Assembly (NCBI GenBank): GCA_022592435.1
Contig: JABYQS010000392.1
Span: 1-25,371 of the forward strand
Reading direction: 5' to 3'
Source of the DNA: Cerioporus squamosus
Taxonomy: Eukaryota; Basidiomycota; Agaricomycetes; Polyporales; Polyporaceae
Length of the DNA: 25,371 nt
The position numbers and the translations under genes are program-made. Shown here piece by piece: positions 7,892 through 17,734 of the stretch; within the stretch, counting starts at the first letter, position 1, and every line of letters begins with the position of its first letter. The notes beneath the pieces are model-generated. The model saw only the letters and a list, made by a program, of their open reading frames with translations, did not search any database and had not been told where the DNA came from.

Positions 7892-7911
7892 GACCGGACC
7901 CTCCATCACTA
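7892..7911 (-). repeat. hAT-like terminal inverted repeat, right
   Basis: This is the inverted partner of 7213-7232, ending CCATCACTA on the plus strand immediately before the right target duplication. Confidence 0.92.
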
Positions 7912-7919
7912 CGCTCAAG
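7912..7919. repeat. Target-site duplication, right copy (CGCTCAAG)
   Basis: This exact copy of the left duplication at 7205-7212 marks the right border of the hAT-like insertion in LINE ORF2. Confidence 0.93.
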
Positions 7920-10739
7920 TTGTTTCTGCACTTGCACCGGCATTGCTTGCACATCGGTAAGGAATTGTGTCATTCCCCCTACAAACATTTGTACGACATG
8001 TCGCCGGCCTTCTAGGGTGGATATGCCTTGTTTCCACCTGTCGAGTACTCCCTCGAGCTTTGCAAGAGTTGGAGTCCAAACCTCACACTGTTCTACTCCG
8101 TTTCCGATGAAGGCTCCAAGGATCCGTACAGGCTCCCCGTCACCCGCAATATTCACATGTGCTGGGTAGCTCTGCCATCTACCTGTTCTACGGTACGTTA
8201 TGATCATCTGTTCACGGTATTCCGGCATTCCAAGCGGGATAATCTCAGTTTTACTGATGTTGAATTTCGCCTTTGCAGCTGAACACCAAGTGTCCAGGAT
8301 GTTCTGGAGTCCCGCGAAGTCGTCCTCTGCGGACAGATACACGGTAGTGTCATCCGCAAATAGTGTCGCTTTCAGAGCCTGCAGCTCTCCGGGCACCTCA
8401 AAACCTTTCAGGTTTGACTGACGAATCATCGCCGACAGCGGCTCGATGGCAAGGTAGAAAAGAAGGCACGACATGGGATCGCCCTGTCTTACTCCGCGGT
8501 ACACTCTGTATGGTTTGCTGAGGACACCGTTCACCATGACGGATGTGTGTGCATGTGCATACAGAGACTGGACGGTGCGTATGAAGCTCTGCGGCACTCC
8601 GAATTTATCAAGCACTCTCCATAGATAGTCATGTGCTATTTTATCATACGCCTTCTCTTGATCGAGCGCGACAATCGCTCCGTTCGTTTCTGTGGTCTCC
8701 GCCCAGTCTATCATCAGTTTCGCTAACTGTGTTTGGTCCCGTAGTTTGCGTCCAGGTACAAACCCTGCCTGCGACGGGTGTATAATGTCCGGCGCAACAG
8801 CTGCTAGCCTCATCGTGAGGATTTTCGTGAGCAGTTTATAGTCTGTATTCAACAGCGTTATTGGACGGTAGTTCGCTATCTTCGTCTTGTCTCCCTTGAG
8901 CTTATACAGGGGGCACATCCATCCGTCGGTGAAGCCAGACACGCTCGCGACACCATGGTCTTGTACGTCATTGAAGGTTGCATGCAGCAGCTCTAATACA
9001 TCGAATTTCGGCCGGCTTGGGTGCTTTGCGTCCTCGATGTAACTCCTATTCAGCTCCTTCCAGACCTCGTATGTGATCCCGTCCAGTCCTGGGGATGAGT
9101 CCATCTTGGAGTATTGTAAGGCTATCTCACATTCCCCATATGTGATCAGTTCTCCCATACCTTCCCGCTCCTCTTCAGTGATGCTCACATTGATCGCCTC
9201 CAGGGCCACTTCAATATCGCGTTTGCGCTCCTCCTGGGGTTTCGCCCTAGGGTCGTCTCGTTGCAGGTCGACATGGTGCTGTCTTGCGATGTTCGCCATC
9301 CCAGGGGTGTCCTCAACATAGATCGGCGGACCATCGGGGTGCAAGTCGTCCGTACGTCCGAGAGCGTACATGGTGTCCCTCGGCTTCACCTCTCGATGAA
9401 GACCAGTCCAGTACTTCGTAGGTCGTTCTCCCTCTAGTCGGTGGCAGGCTCGAGCTTTGCATTTGAGCTGACTAACCCGCTTCTGTTTCAATTCGCGGAT
9501 CTGCATGGTCAGGGCCGCGGTATGCGCTATGTGTTCCGCATCCGGCATTAGCTGGCTCTTCGATACAGCGCGTACTTCCTCTTCTAGTGTCAGGATTTCA
9601 CGTAGGAGCTTAGGGACGATCTGTCGCTCGCGAGTTCTTGCCATCGCCATCCAGTCCCTCTTGAGAGAGGCAAGGACGGTCTGAGGGTTGTGTGTCTCTG
9701 AACGCATATTGGTCGCCCGCATGGTTCGTACTTCCTCTAGGGCCTGCATTCCCCGCTCTTTCATTTCCTGCGCGAGCTTCTTATCCCTTAGCAGGTGCCC
9801 CGGGAAGACCGGCCTTCCTCTACCCATTTCGGGTGTCTTTTCGCGAACAAGGTCCACGCAGACCATGCTATGGTCCGTTCGTAGGTCCGCTTCTGTCAGT
9901 TGCCATGCTCGTGCAGTTCTGAAGAGCTCTTCGGTCAGGTAGATTCTGTCGAGTCGAGAGAGAGCTGCCGCTCGCTGAAAGGTGAAAGCTTTCGTGGTTG
10001 GGAAGGTTGCCCGCCAGCCATCTACTAGCATGAGGCCGAGGCGGCTCTTCAGGCTGTCTAGGTTCTCGACTGACGCCTCAGGCTCTGCGTGCGCTGGGAC
10101 ACGGTCCAGGCTATCCTCTGTGTTATTGAAATCACCAGCCATCACGTGTGGCTTAGGGAGGTCTGGATGGGACTCGTAGTGCTCCCTAACTTCATCAAAG
10201 AACTCCTTCCGTTCTGTATCATTTGCTGCAGGTGCGTATATGCATAGTACATGTATGACCTCGTCTTTCTGCCATGGTATACTGACCTGCATCGCCCTGC
10301 CTGGTATGATTGTTTCTGCATGCGTGCCAGTGGTGTGTAGTAGGTGTTTGTTTAGTACAACAGCCACCCCATTTTTCTGTGTTGGCTGGTCTGGGTGTGA
10401 GGAGTGGTATATCTTCAGCTTTTTAGCAGTGAACTTCTCGATGTGCTGCACCCTTTCGTCGGTGAGGTGCGCTTCCTGTATTAGTAGTAGCACCAGCTTG
10501 TGGTTGCACATCATGCGATGTACATTTCCCCACTTATTGTCAGGGTGTCCTGGTTCCATACGCCCATAACCATTAATGTTAAGTGTTCCAATCCGCATTG
10601 AGTCGCGGTTCAGCGCTCGTCCCGCTGCACGGTGTGCTTCCCGGTTCGGCTCTGCTCCACCCCTCAGTCTAAGTGGATCGTGGACGGTGTCCTCTCGACC
10701 GTGGGTGGGCTTCCCCCCGTTCTCTTCGGGGGTCTCCAC
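7912..10739 (-). pseudogene. LINE ORF2, upstream half: endonuclease and reverse transcriptase
   Basis: The frame is counted from a GTG at 10739. The first ATG in frame is residue 48 (10598), immediately before the endonuclease motif LNINGYG, so this is the more likely start. Endonuclease landmarks are QEAHL (about 88-92), GDFNN (202-206), SRLDRIYL (261-268) and TDHSMV (288-293), covering the glutamate, aspartates and histidine of the apurinic-endonuclease fold. Reverse transcriptase spans about 540-830: SPGLDGITYE, NYRPITLLN, SQAGFVPGR, DQEKAYD, RQGDPMSCLLF and the catalytic FADD at 794-797. The genuine frame ends at the hAT-like insertion; about 23 codons after it (to 7842) are read from that element and are spurious. 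The enzyme would nick target DNA and prime reverse transcription there. Interrupted, hence listed as a pseudogene. Confidence 0.92.
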
Positions 10740-11225
10740 CTGTGGCTCGGCTTCCGCACCTTGCCTGGTTGTCAGTGTCGGTGTGTCACGACGCTGATTG
10801 CTGCCTTCGCGTGCAGTTATTGTTCTGTCAACCCGTTCCGGGTTGCTGTACAGACTCGGGTTCCCCCAGAGTGCTGAGACAATGCCTCCCTGGCAGTGCC
10901 TGACTGATCGTACAGTCGTCGCAGTGCTTCCTGCACTCGCGCGGTCTCACTCTGAGGCCGTTGCATACGGGGTCGTTTCTGCAGTATACGGAGGCCCAGG
11001 GGCTCGCACACCACAGATCCAACCGCCGTCGCTCCCGCTGTCCGTCGCACCCTCTCCGTCCTCGGGTTGATGGGCCGCGGTGATGCCTATCGCCCCTCTG
11101 GAGAAGGGTGAGGCGCAAATTCCGTAGCTGATGTTGTTCGTACCGTGCGCTCCAATCTAAAAGGTTCTCTTGCGAGGCCTACCTGCCAGGGTGGACGAAG
11201 CCCCTTGCAGTCGTACTGCTAGGCA
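10740..11225 (-). other. LINE 5' region, no recognisable ORF1
   Basis: The ORF2 frame stays open upstream from 10739 to an in-frame TGA at 10947-10949, yet contains no ATG there. Two other minus-strand frames are also open over parts of this stretch (10817-11050 and 10828-11118), neither with a recognisable nucleic-acid-binding or Cys-rich ORF1 domain. It may be the 3' end of ORF1, an ATG-less extension of ORF2, or 5' leader. The outer border near 11225 is a guess based on where the composition changes. Confidence 0.4.
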
Positions 11226-12406
11226 GTGAAAGGGAATCAACATAAGCAGGCAACTATTTCTTATATAGGCCCACCGACAGAGGATTTAGTTCTCTCGAGC
11301 CAGTATGGGGCAACTCTCCCGATCATACTGCTACGGTCCGCCTTGACCAGAGTCCAATCCACTGGCACTCCGGAGTCCAGTTTCCCATTCCTACTCAGCT
11401 GGTTTGTTGAGCCTATGAGGCACGGATCCCCAATGCTGTTAATCCCCTATGTAGACGCTCCAACACGGAAGCCCGGGGAGCCATTACATAGGAAGACTAG
11501 TAGGTCTCTGTCTTGCACAACCTGACCGATGCAGCATGCAGCTACTCCGGAGTAAAGGCTGTACTAACGACCTTCCTGGGAGCTTTAACAGCTTGCACAG
11601 GAGGTGCTGGGTGTCCTGATCGGATTGTTTTCAGAAGCTATTGCCCAGTCTTATCGTCGCTTATCCTTTCGGTCCCAAACGGGCATCAAATGGCTTTGGT
11701 ATTCCTCTATTAAGTCCCTTTACCAAGGGGGACACCACTCTACTTAGCATGATCTCTTTGTTTGCGTAGTAGATCCTAGCACGACCTTCGGCAAATGCCT
11801 CTTTTGCACCTCTCGGGGGTCATACGACTGCTTAGTGCCGACCACCAACCCATGCTCGAGCTCCGGGGAGTCGAGATGCTACAGGGCTAAAGGCACCGGG
11901 CAACACGGCCGAGCACGTACCATAACACAAGCTATGACACGGCCCGGACGTGCCCGAGGGAGTGCAGCTACTGCCACGTCGAGCCTCCTTCACCAAGGGA
12001 GGGCTCCCCCGTAGATTTACGTCATCACGGACCCGAAGAGGCGTGCTTACCAGCTCTGCTAACCTCCCAAAAGAGGACCTCCGTCGTTCAAGTTTTACGT
12101 CTTCTTGCCAGACGCAGCCGAGGAAGGGTGACACCGCTACGGGCGTCACCGAGTGGCACAGTGCCGAAGGTCCCTCCACCTCGAAGGCGGCTGGATCTGT
12201 CTTCCCCGAGCTGGCGGCGGACCGAGCCGTCTTCGTGCTTTATGTAGGTCTCGAGAATAGCCCAGCAGGAAGCCCAGTGAGCCTGTACGTGCGAGAAGAA
12301 GCCTCCAGGACGCCACTCGAACCGTGGGAAAATCCTAGGTGGTGGTGGTCGGAGTCCAAGGAGCGGTCCAATGCATGAAGTACTTACTCTGCCTTACTTA
12401 ACCTCC
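11226..12406. other. Unassigned 1.2-kb stretch between LINE and the YebC-type gene
   Basis: I could not assign any gene here. The largest open frames (11950-12378 on plus and 11832-12179 on minus) overlap on opposite strands, lack recognisable motifs and show no convincing splice pattern. A TATATAGG word lies near 11262, and an imperfect hairpin GAGCCTCCTT/AAGGGAGGGCTC lies near 11975-12005. The last 200-300 bases must contain the promoter of the gene starting at 12407. It could include further old transposon sequence. Confidence 0.4.
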
Positions 12407-13605
12407 ATGACATCACTTCTGCGGTCGCTATACCGGCCCTCCACCCTGCAGGCTCGCAGCTTCCATCATACGCCGAGACAGCTTTCTGGTCATAACAAAG
12501 TCAGAATCTGGATTAGCTTCAGGCATGAAGCTCGAGGACTGACTGGCGTGAATACCTTAGTGGTCGAAAATCAAACAGAAGAAGGGTGCCAATGACATTC
12601 AGAAGGGTGCGCTATATAGTAGGGCGTACAGGGTGCGTGTGGTTCGTCTGATGACGCCTGGTGTCATCACTAACGGTGTATTCACAGGAGATAGTGCTCG
12701 CTGTTCGAAGTGCGTACCGAGATCATGCAGCACTGGACTGTAGCTTGACTCATTCCACCCCACAGACGGTGGAAGCACCGATGCTGAGCAGAACAATGCC
12801 CTCGCGGCTGCTCTCAGACGCGCCAAGGACTCTGGGGTTCCCAAGGACAACATCGAGAATGCCCTGAAGAAGGTACGTGGCAGTATACGGTCCGGCTCTA
12901 CTGTTGTGAACGCGTCCCGTTCAGGCCGCGGGTGGGAAGGACAAGGGTGACGCACATCTGGTATTTGAGGTCATGGGCCCCGGATCTGTTGGCATCATAG
13001 TGTGAGTGACTACATCTGTAGACCGTCATGCATGACCACTGAAGCCTTGAAGAGAATGCTTGTCTGACAACCCGAATCGCACTGTGAAGTTCTTGAGCAC
13101 AATACTCAAGGACAACGGGTATGTCGTATCACTCTTCTGACACGCTGGCATTAATTGCGCCATAGTGGACGCATGGCCGACGTCAAGTTCCTCTTCAAGC
13201 GGGAAGGCCGCGTCAAGGTCGCTCTCGAAGCTGGAGACGACATTGACGCTCGCTTAGAGAAGTTGGTCGAAGTTGCGCTGGATGCCGACGCGGAAGACTT
13301 CGAAACAGAAGACCTGGAGGATGGTAGACGGGCTGTCGAGGTTTATTCTGAGTTGTTGATTTTACTTTGCACCGTGCTGATACCGCATCCAGTTCAAGTG
13401 CCCTCAGGCATCCTTGCACAAGCTCACCTCAGCATTGACCGCACCAGGGATTTGCCACGAGCTCCTTGAGAGTCAGCTCGTATACGCTCCTAACGAGCCT
13501 CTAGAAGACCTCGATGACGAGACGGGAGAGAATCTCGCCAAGCTTGTGCAAGCAATAGAAGACGCCGATGACACACTGAAGGTATGGACGACCGCTGACG
13601 CATAA
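12407..13605 (+). CDS. TACO1: YebC/PmpR-family protein, mitochondrial translational activator TACO1-like
   Basis: Eight exons join in frame to a 274-residue protein: 12407-12499, 12561-12632, 12688-12709, 12766-12872, 12925-13001, 13053-13118, 13166-13340, 13393-13605. The first about 28 residues are rich in Arg, Ser and Leu without acids, a likely mitochondrial presequence. Then comes the family's N-terminal signature (SGHNK, WSKIKQKKGAND), followed by RRAKDSGVPKDNIENALKK, CLSDNPNRTVK and MADVKFLFKREGRV, all YebC hallmarks. Known role: TACO1 binds the mitochondrial ribosome and is needed for COX1 translation; bacterial YebC acts at polyproline stalls. Intron 1 has a weak GTCAGA donor. An in-frame ATG at 12371 would add 12 residues; 12407 gives the better presequence. 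It is convergent with the sulfate permease, about 170 bp between stop codons. Confidence 0.9.
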
Positions 13606-13775
13606 GTGACAAGTCCCGCCTTCATCGCTGTGTGCGGTCTGCCTCCTTTGCGACAGCGCTACCAGCTCGACTCCAGACGATGTATACATACATTACACAC
13701 ATTAGGAGGCATACATGGGTCGTTATACTAAGTACACTCCATCTAATGATGTTCGATACAAGTGACAATCCTGCA

Positions 13776-16606
13776 TTAATCCGCTACCTTCTTCCCGGTT
13801 GCAACACTCGATGGTATCCGAGAGAGACCCCTCTCAGCGGCGCGCACCGCACTGGAAAGGTCCAGGTGGAAGAAGGGCGTCTCAGGCAACATCATCAGTG
13901 CCGACGGCTCGTTCGCGACCGACTGGACAGTAACCTCCGTTGAAGACCGTGCACTGATAGCCTGCACCTGCACGGAAGCCATGCCAGCCTCGGTGTCGTC
14001 CCGGCTAGGCGAGACGTCTTCGTGTTCGCAGTGCTGTGGGTCCGCGATGTACTGATCGTGATACCTCGTCACGGGTGCGATCTCCTCGTGCACATGGGTT
14101 GTCGCCTTGCCCGTGCCAAACCCACCAGCAATGAGCGCACGGCGGATCCAGGGGGAGAGGATCGTCGCGAAATGGAACTGGCAAGAAGCAGGACGACGGT
14201 CAGTTCGCGAAGCATCGCTGCGCCAGGAAGGTGGACGTACTTCAATAGGGCGGTCCGCCCATCTCTCGACTTCCGTACGCGTGTCGATCAGCGCCTGAAG
14301 GCCAGTGGTGTCTATGTGGGATCTGCAAGCTCCTGTCAGCAGAGTGGTGGCGGTAGGTGAGGAGTGACAGCTTCTTACACTGCGGAGAAGTCGAGCACCA
14401 CGGCATGCAGATGTGGTTTGGCCATGTCGTCTTCGACACCCGAATTTTTGCCTGGATCGTTCCACGGTCGATCGCCGGCCTTGATCCCAGTCATGTCCGT
14501 GCCGCGCTTCGTGAAGTCCTTGACGTAGTCGACGATCGCGTCGTTGACCAGAGAAGAGTTCGGGTACAAGAAGCTCTCCTCAAAGCGGTACACGATGATG
14601 CCTGGGGAAGGGGGATAGACCTTCACGTGCGGGTTCATCAGGAACTTGTTAGGCTTGAGGGGAATGTAGACATCCCGCGAGCTTGACTCCGCCGTGTTGT
14701 GGAGAGTCACGCGGCCGAGGAAATGACCGCGAGGACGAGCCACACGAACGAGAAGCAGCGCGAGCGACGCTGCGACGGAGGTGTAGATGCCATCCTCGAT
14801 CGTCGCGAAGACAGTGACGAGGACGGACGCGACCCAGATGACGAACTCGACAGGCGAAACGCGCCAGAAGGAGTACACCTGCCGAGGGGACGCTACCAGA
14901 TCGGCGACTGCATGGATGATTACTGCTGACAGGCCGGCGCTGGGGATCCAGAAGAATGCAGGGGTGAGGCCGTAGAGCGCGACGATAACCACTACGGCGC
15001 TGAACAGGCCTGAGGCCGGAGATCGCACGCCGGACTTTGACTGCAGCGCGGAGCGCGAGAAGGAACCCGTGGCCGGGTAGGCACCGAAGAGCGTCCCTAT
15101 GGTGTTCGTGACACCGATAGCGATGAGCTCCTGGTTCGGATCGATCTTGTACCCATTCACCCTCCCGAAGGCTGCCGTGTAATGTACGTGAGCCCTATGA
15201 AACCAAGCCAAAATGACCGGTGCTTACATTTCGAGATGGCGATGTGCTCAAGGAACAGGATGATAGTGGCCACAGGGAGCTCCGGGGCGAGCGCCTTGAC
15301 TAGCTCCGGATCGATTGTGGGCTGACCAAGGTGCTTGAAACCCCGAGGGACGTCCTGCAAGATCTTAATGGGGTATTTCCCGTTGTGTCCCCGGTCCCGA
15401 CAGTACAGCCAGGATGCGATGGTGAGCACGACGATCACGAAGGCGTTCCTGAATACAGACATGAAGAAGAAGAACCGCGCTGGAAATAGCAAGAAGCATC
15501 GTCAGCGGGCAATTATCTCTAACACTCGATGACAAACCTCGCGAGGGATAGCGCTTCGACAGGCGGTCGCATATCCAGCGAATAGCGTAGAGCGAGACCA
15601 GTCCGGTGATGCCGAATGCAGCGTCGAGCTTTGTCCGCGGAAGACCCTTCAGAGTGTTGATGAAGACCTTGTAAGTCGCCGCTCGGGTGCTTTGGGCAAC
15701 CGCAGTCAATGCTTATTCGATATGTGGAAGGTAAGTCGGGACTCACTCGAAGCCGCTGATTCCCAGGAGGCCAGGGAGCTGTCCCGAGACGATGTTGAGC
15801 GCGGAGCCCGTCATGAAGCCGCTGACAGCGGGCGCGGGAATGAACTCGACGAGCCAACCGAGATGCAGCAAACCGATCCCCAGCACGATGAAGCCGCATA
15901 TGAATGCGACTGTGGTCGCAATCTGCGGACCTGCCCACGTATCGGGGTGTGCCTCGTTGACATGTTTGATGATTTGGGCAACCGTGAGAGACATGACTGC
16001 GACGGGACCGATGGAGACATCCTTGGAGGTAGCGAAGAACTGGAAAATGCCGGACAGTAAGCGTCAGCCAAAGAAGAGAAGATGGAGCAAGAGAAGTGTG
16101 GAGAAGGTGACGTTACGCACGCAGTAAACCAAGACCCCGACAAATGATGAGTACAGGCCGTACTCGGGCGGAAGGGTAGCAATCTAACAAGCTGTCAGCC
16201 ATGAACCGCGCACTGATAGCGGGCAATTTGCAAACCTGGGCGTACGACATGCTCTGCGGAACGAGCACAATGCCGACGGTCAACCCCGCGATAAGGTCCC
16301 CACTGGCCCAACCGAGGTCTGTGAAGACGGTCAACGGAGACCGACGATGGCAGTGATGGACCCAACGTACTGTAACGAGATATCCAGCCAACGATTGGGA
16401 AGAGGCTGGCCACGTAGCTGACAGTCTATGCGCCGGGGACAATGGTCAGCAAGGCTTGAACGACGACGCCGGCGAAGACAGACACGTACCCGCTGCACAG
16501 GGTCATGTGCGATTCTCCCAGCCCAGTCCCGAGGGGTGACGACGGTGGTGTCCTCGTCGGACGCTCCCACAATGCGCCTGCAGGTCCTCTTGACTGCTGC
16601 GAACAT
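13776..16606 (-). CDS. SulP-family sulfate permease with STAS domain
   Basis: Ten exons (16490-16606, 16371-16425, 16236-16318, 16121-16183, 15747-16039, 15538-15689, 15228-15479, 14379-15171, 14241-14322, 13776-14177) join in frame to about 763 residues, normal for fungal SUL1/SUL2-type plasma-membrane transporters. Recognisable parts are SLFPIVGWISRY, GDLIAGLTVGIVLVPQSMSY, the sulfate-transporter signature region LPPEYGLYSSF, then multiple hydrophobic helices with GFIVLGIGLLHLGWLVEF, PAPAVSGFMTGSA and NQELIAIGVTNTIGTLFGAY. A cytoplasmic STAS domain (about residues 545-690) carries VVLDFSAVSHIDTTGLQAL and ILSPWIRRALIAGGFG. It would import sulfate with protons for sulfur assimilation; selenate or molybdate transport by relatives is possible. 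The start at 16606 gives a short acidic cytoplasmic N-terminus. All splice phases agree with canonical GT-AG sites. Confidence 0.93.
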
Positions 16607-17734
16607 GACTGCGCTGAGAAGGGGGCGGGGGATATCAGCTTCGCAGCAGTCGAGGAAGGGAAGCTTTTATCTCGCGGGAAATGAAGGATCCGCGTAATGT
16701 ATGGCTTACGAGAGGAGTCCAGATCAGCGCGGTGTGCCCTCATGCGTCGAACTGGAACTGTACATGTCAAGCGGCGTGAAAACTGGGAGAAGCGGGGCAG
16801 GACAGCATGGCCATCGGCTGGTTGGAAACGAGTGAGATTGCGCCGAATAGACTACCCTGTAGGGGAGTGTGAGAAAAGGCCTGAGATGGTCGGATGTCTG
16901 ACAAACGGCACTCATAGCCTCTGTAACGCACCTTGTAGCTCCGAATTGTCACTGATGCTCGAGCCAAGACCGCACGGAGAAGAACCAGCGAATGGCTAGC
17001 CATCCATTGCTTCTCAACATCCAAATGAGGCAAGACCTGTTGTTCTGACAGTGCCACTATGAAGACGCCCGACCGGTAGACCACCAACTGTCCACATCTC
17101 ACCCGCTCCCAGCCCATGTATCACACCCGGAGAGCCCAGGCTCGCGTTGACACGGCGTTCCCCACGACTTGTTGCACATACTGCACATACCGCTCATCTC
17201 TGGCATGTCGCATCTGTCAGGCACCTTCTGCATAATTGCGAGCTTCCAGTGAGCTTCCACTGTGCTCGGCGGCGCTCCGAACCGCACGCGCGCACAGGTC
17301 AACGACGGTGTTGTTACCCTGAGAGGCAGGGAAAATGAGCGATGCCGGAGCTTATCTTCGAAGACCACGATAGAACAGCTCGAACATGGTGAGAGCATCG
17401 AAAGCTAATCAACGAGGTCAATGGTGCGCAGCGGGTTTTGTATCGGGGGATGACTCACCTTGTCGGTATGTCCGGGTTCCTTCGTACGCCACTAGTGACA
17501 CATTGGCAGGCGAAGATGTTTCGTCGCCCCGCCGAAAACAACGGACGCAGGGCGCCGACGTCAAGCAATTCCGAATACCTGCATCAATGAGGATACATAT
17601 GATACAACAAGATTTACCACCTGGAGCACTCTGGACCGCAAGGATATCCTACACCGTCCGGTACAAGACGAGGCTCCGTCCGCAGCCCGCTGCGGTTGAC
17701 ATCCGCCCCCGATGTCATATCCTCATGGCCGCTT
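16607..17734. other. Intergenic region between sulfate permease and NYN-LOTUS gene
   Basis: About 1.1 kb with no supportable gene. Open frames up to about 120 codons exist on both strands but have no motif, no codon character like the neighbours, and overlap each other. It holds the permease promoter at its left end and the 3' flank of the NYN-LOTUS gene at its right end. Confidence 0.5.
16664..16671 (-). promoter_or_regulatory. TATA-like box upstream of the sulfate permease (GATAAAAG)
   Basis: The minus strand reads GATAAAAG 58 nt before the permease ATG, with TTCCCGCGA just upstream. Position and sequence suit a core promoter element or a GATA site. No binding data can be inferred from the sequence alone. 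Confidence 0.3.

Larger units (their letters stand above)
7213..7911. mobile_element. Non-autonomous hAT-like DNA transposon (MITE-like), 699 bp
   Basis: The element starts TAGTGATGGAGGGTCC and ends with the inverse complement. The outer 20 bases of both ends match at 19 of 20 positions (one A/G difference). It is bounded by perfect 8-bp duplications. TAGTGATGG-type ends and 8-bp duplications fit the hAT superfamily. Subterminal regions are crowded with AACCGG/CCGGTT and GGACC words, as hAT ends often are (possible transposase-binding sites). No transposase-sized open frame exists inside, so it must have been moved by an enzyme encoded elsewhere. It also contains a tRNA-like stretch. Excising it with one duplication copy rejoins LINE ORF2 in frame (LERILRKYLWND across the site), which confirms both borders. 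Confidence 0.92.
5088..11225 (-). mobile_element. Tad-like LINE (non-LTR retrotransposon) broken by two younger insertions
   Basis: The minus strand encodes, in order, an endonuclease/exonuclease/phosphatase-type endonuclease, a non-LTR reverse transcriptase, RNase H and a C-terminal zinc motif. This order fits Tad/I-like LINEs that are common in fungi. ORF2 is interrupted by a hAT-like element at 7213-7911, and the downstream end is cut at about 5088 by the gypsy LTR. Any poly(A) tail, 3' UTR and target duplication therefore lie outside the window. The 5' boundary near 11225 is an estimate. No convincing ORF1 was recognised upstream of ORF2, so the element may be 5' truncated. Aside from the two insertions, ORF2 has no internal stop codons, which suggests a fairly young copy. 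Confidence 0.85.

Noticed and set aside
7842..7911. Tail of the LINE endonuclease/RT frame beyond the hAT-like border
   Set aside because: Read from the inserted element; the real ORF2 continues at 7204.
11832..12378. Overlapping open frames on both strands
   Set aside because: No motifs, no splice logic and mutually exclusive; not supportable as genes.
16426..17398. Minus-strand open frames upstream of the sulfate permease ATG
   Set aside because: No membrane-protein continuation or domain; the permease N-terminus is explained by exon 1 at 16490-16606.
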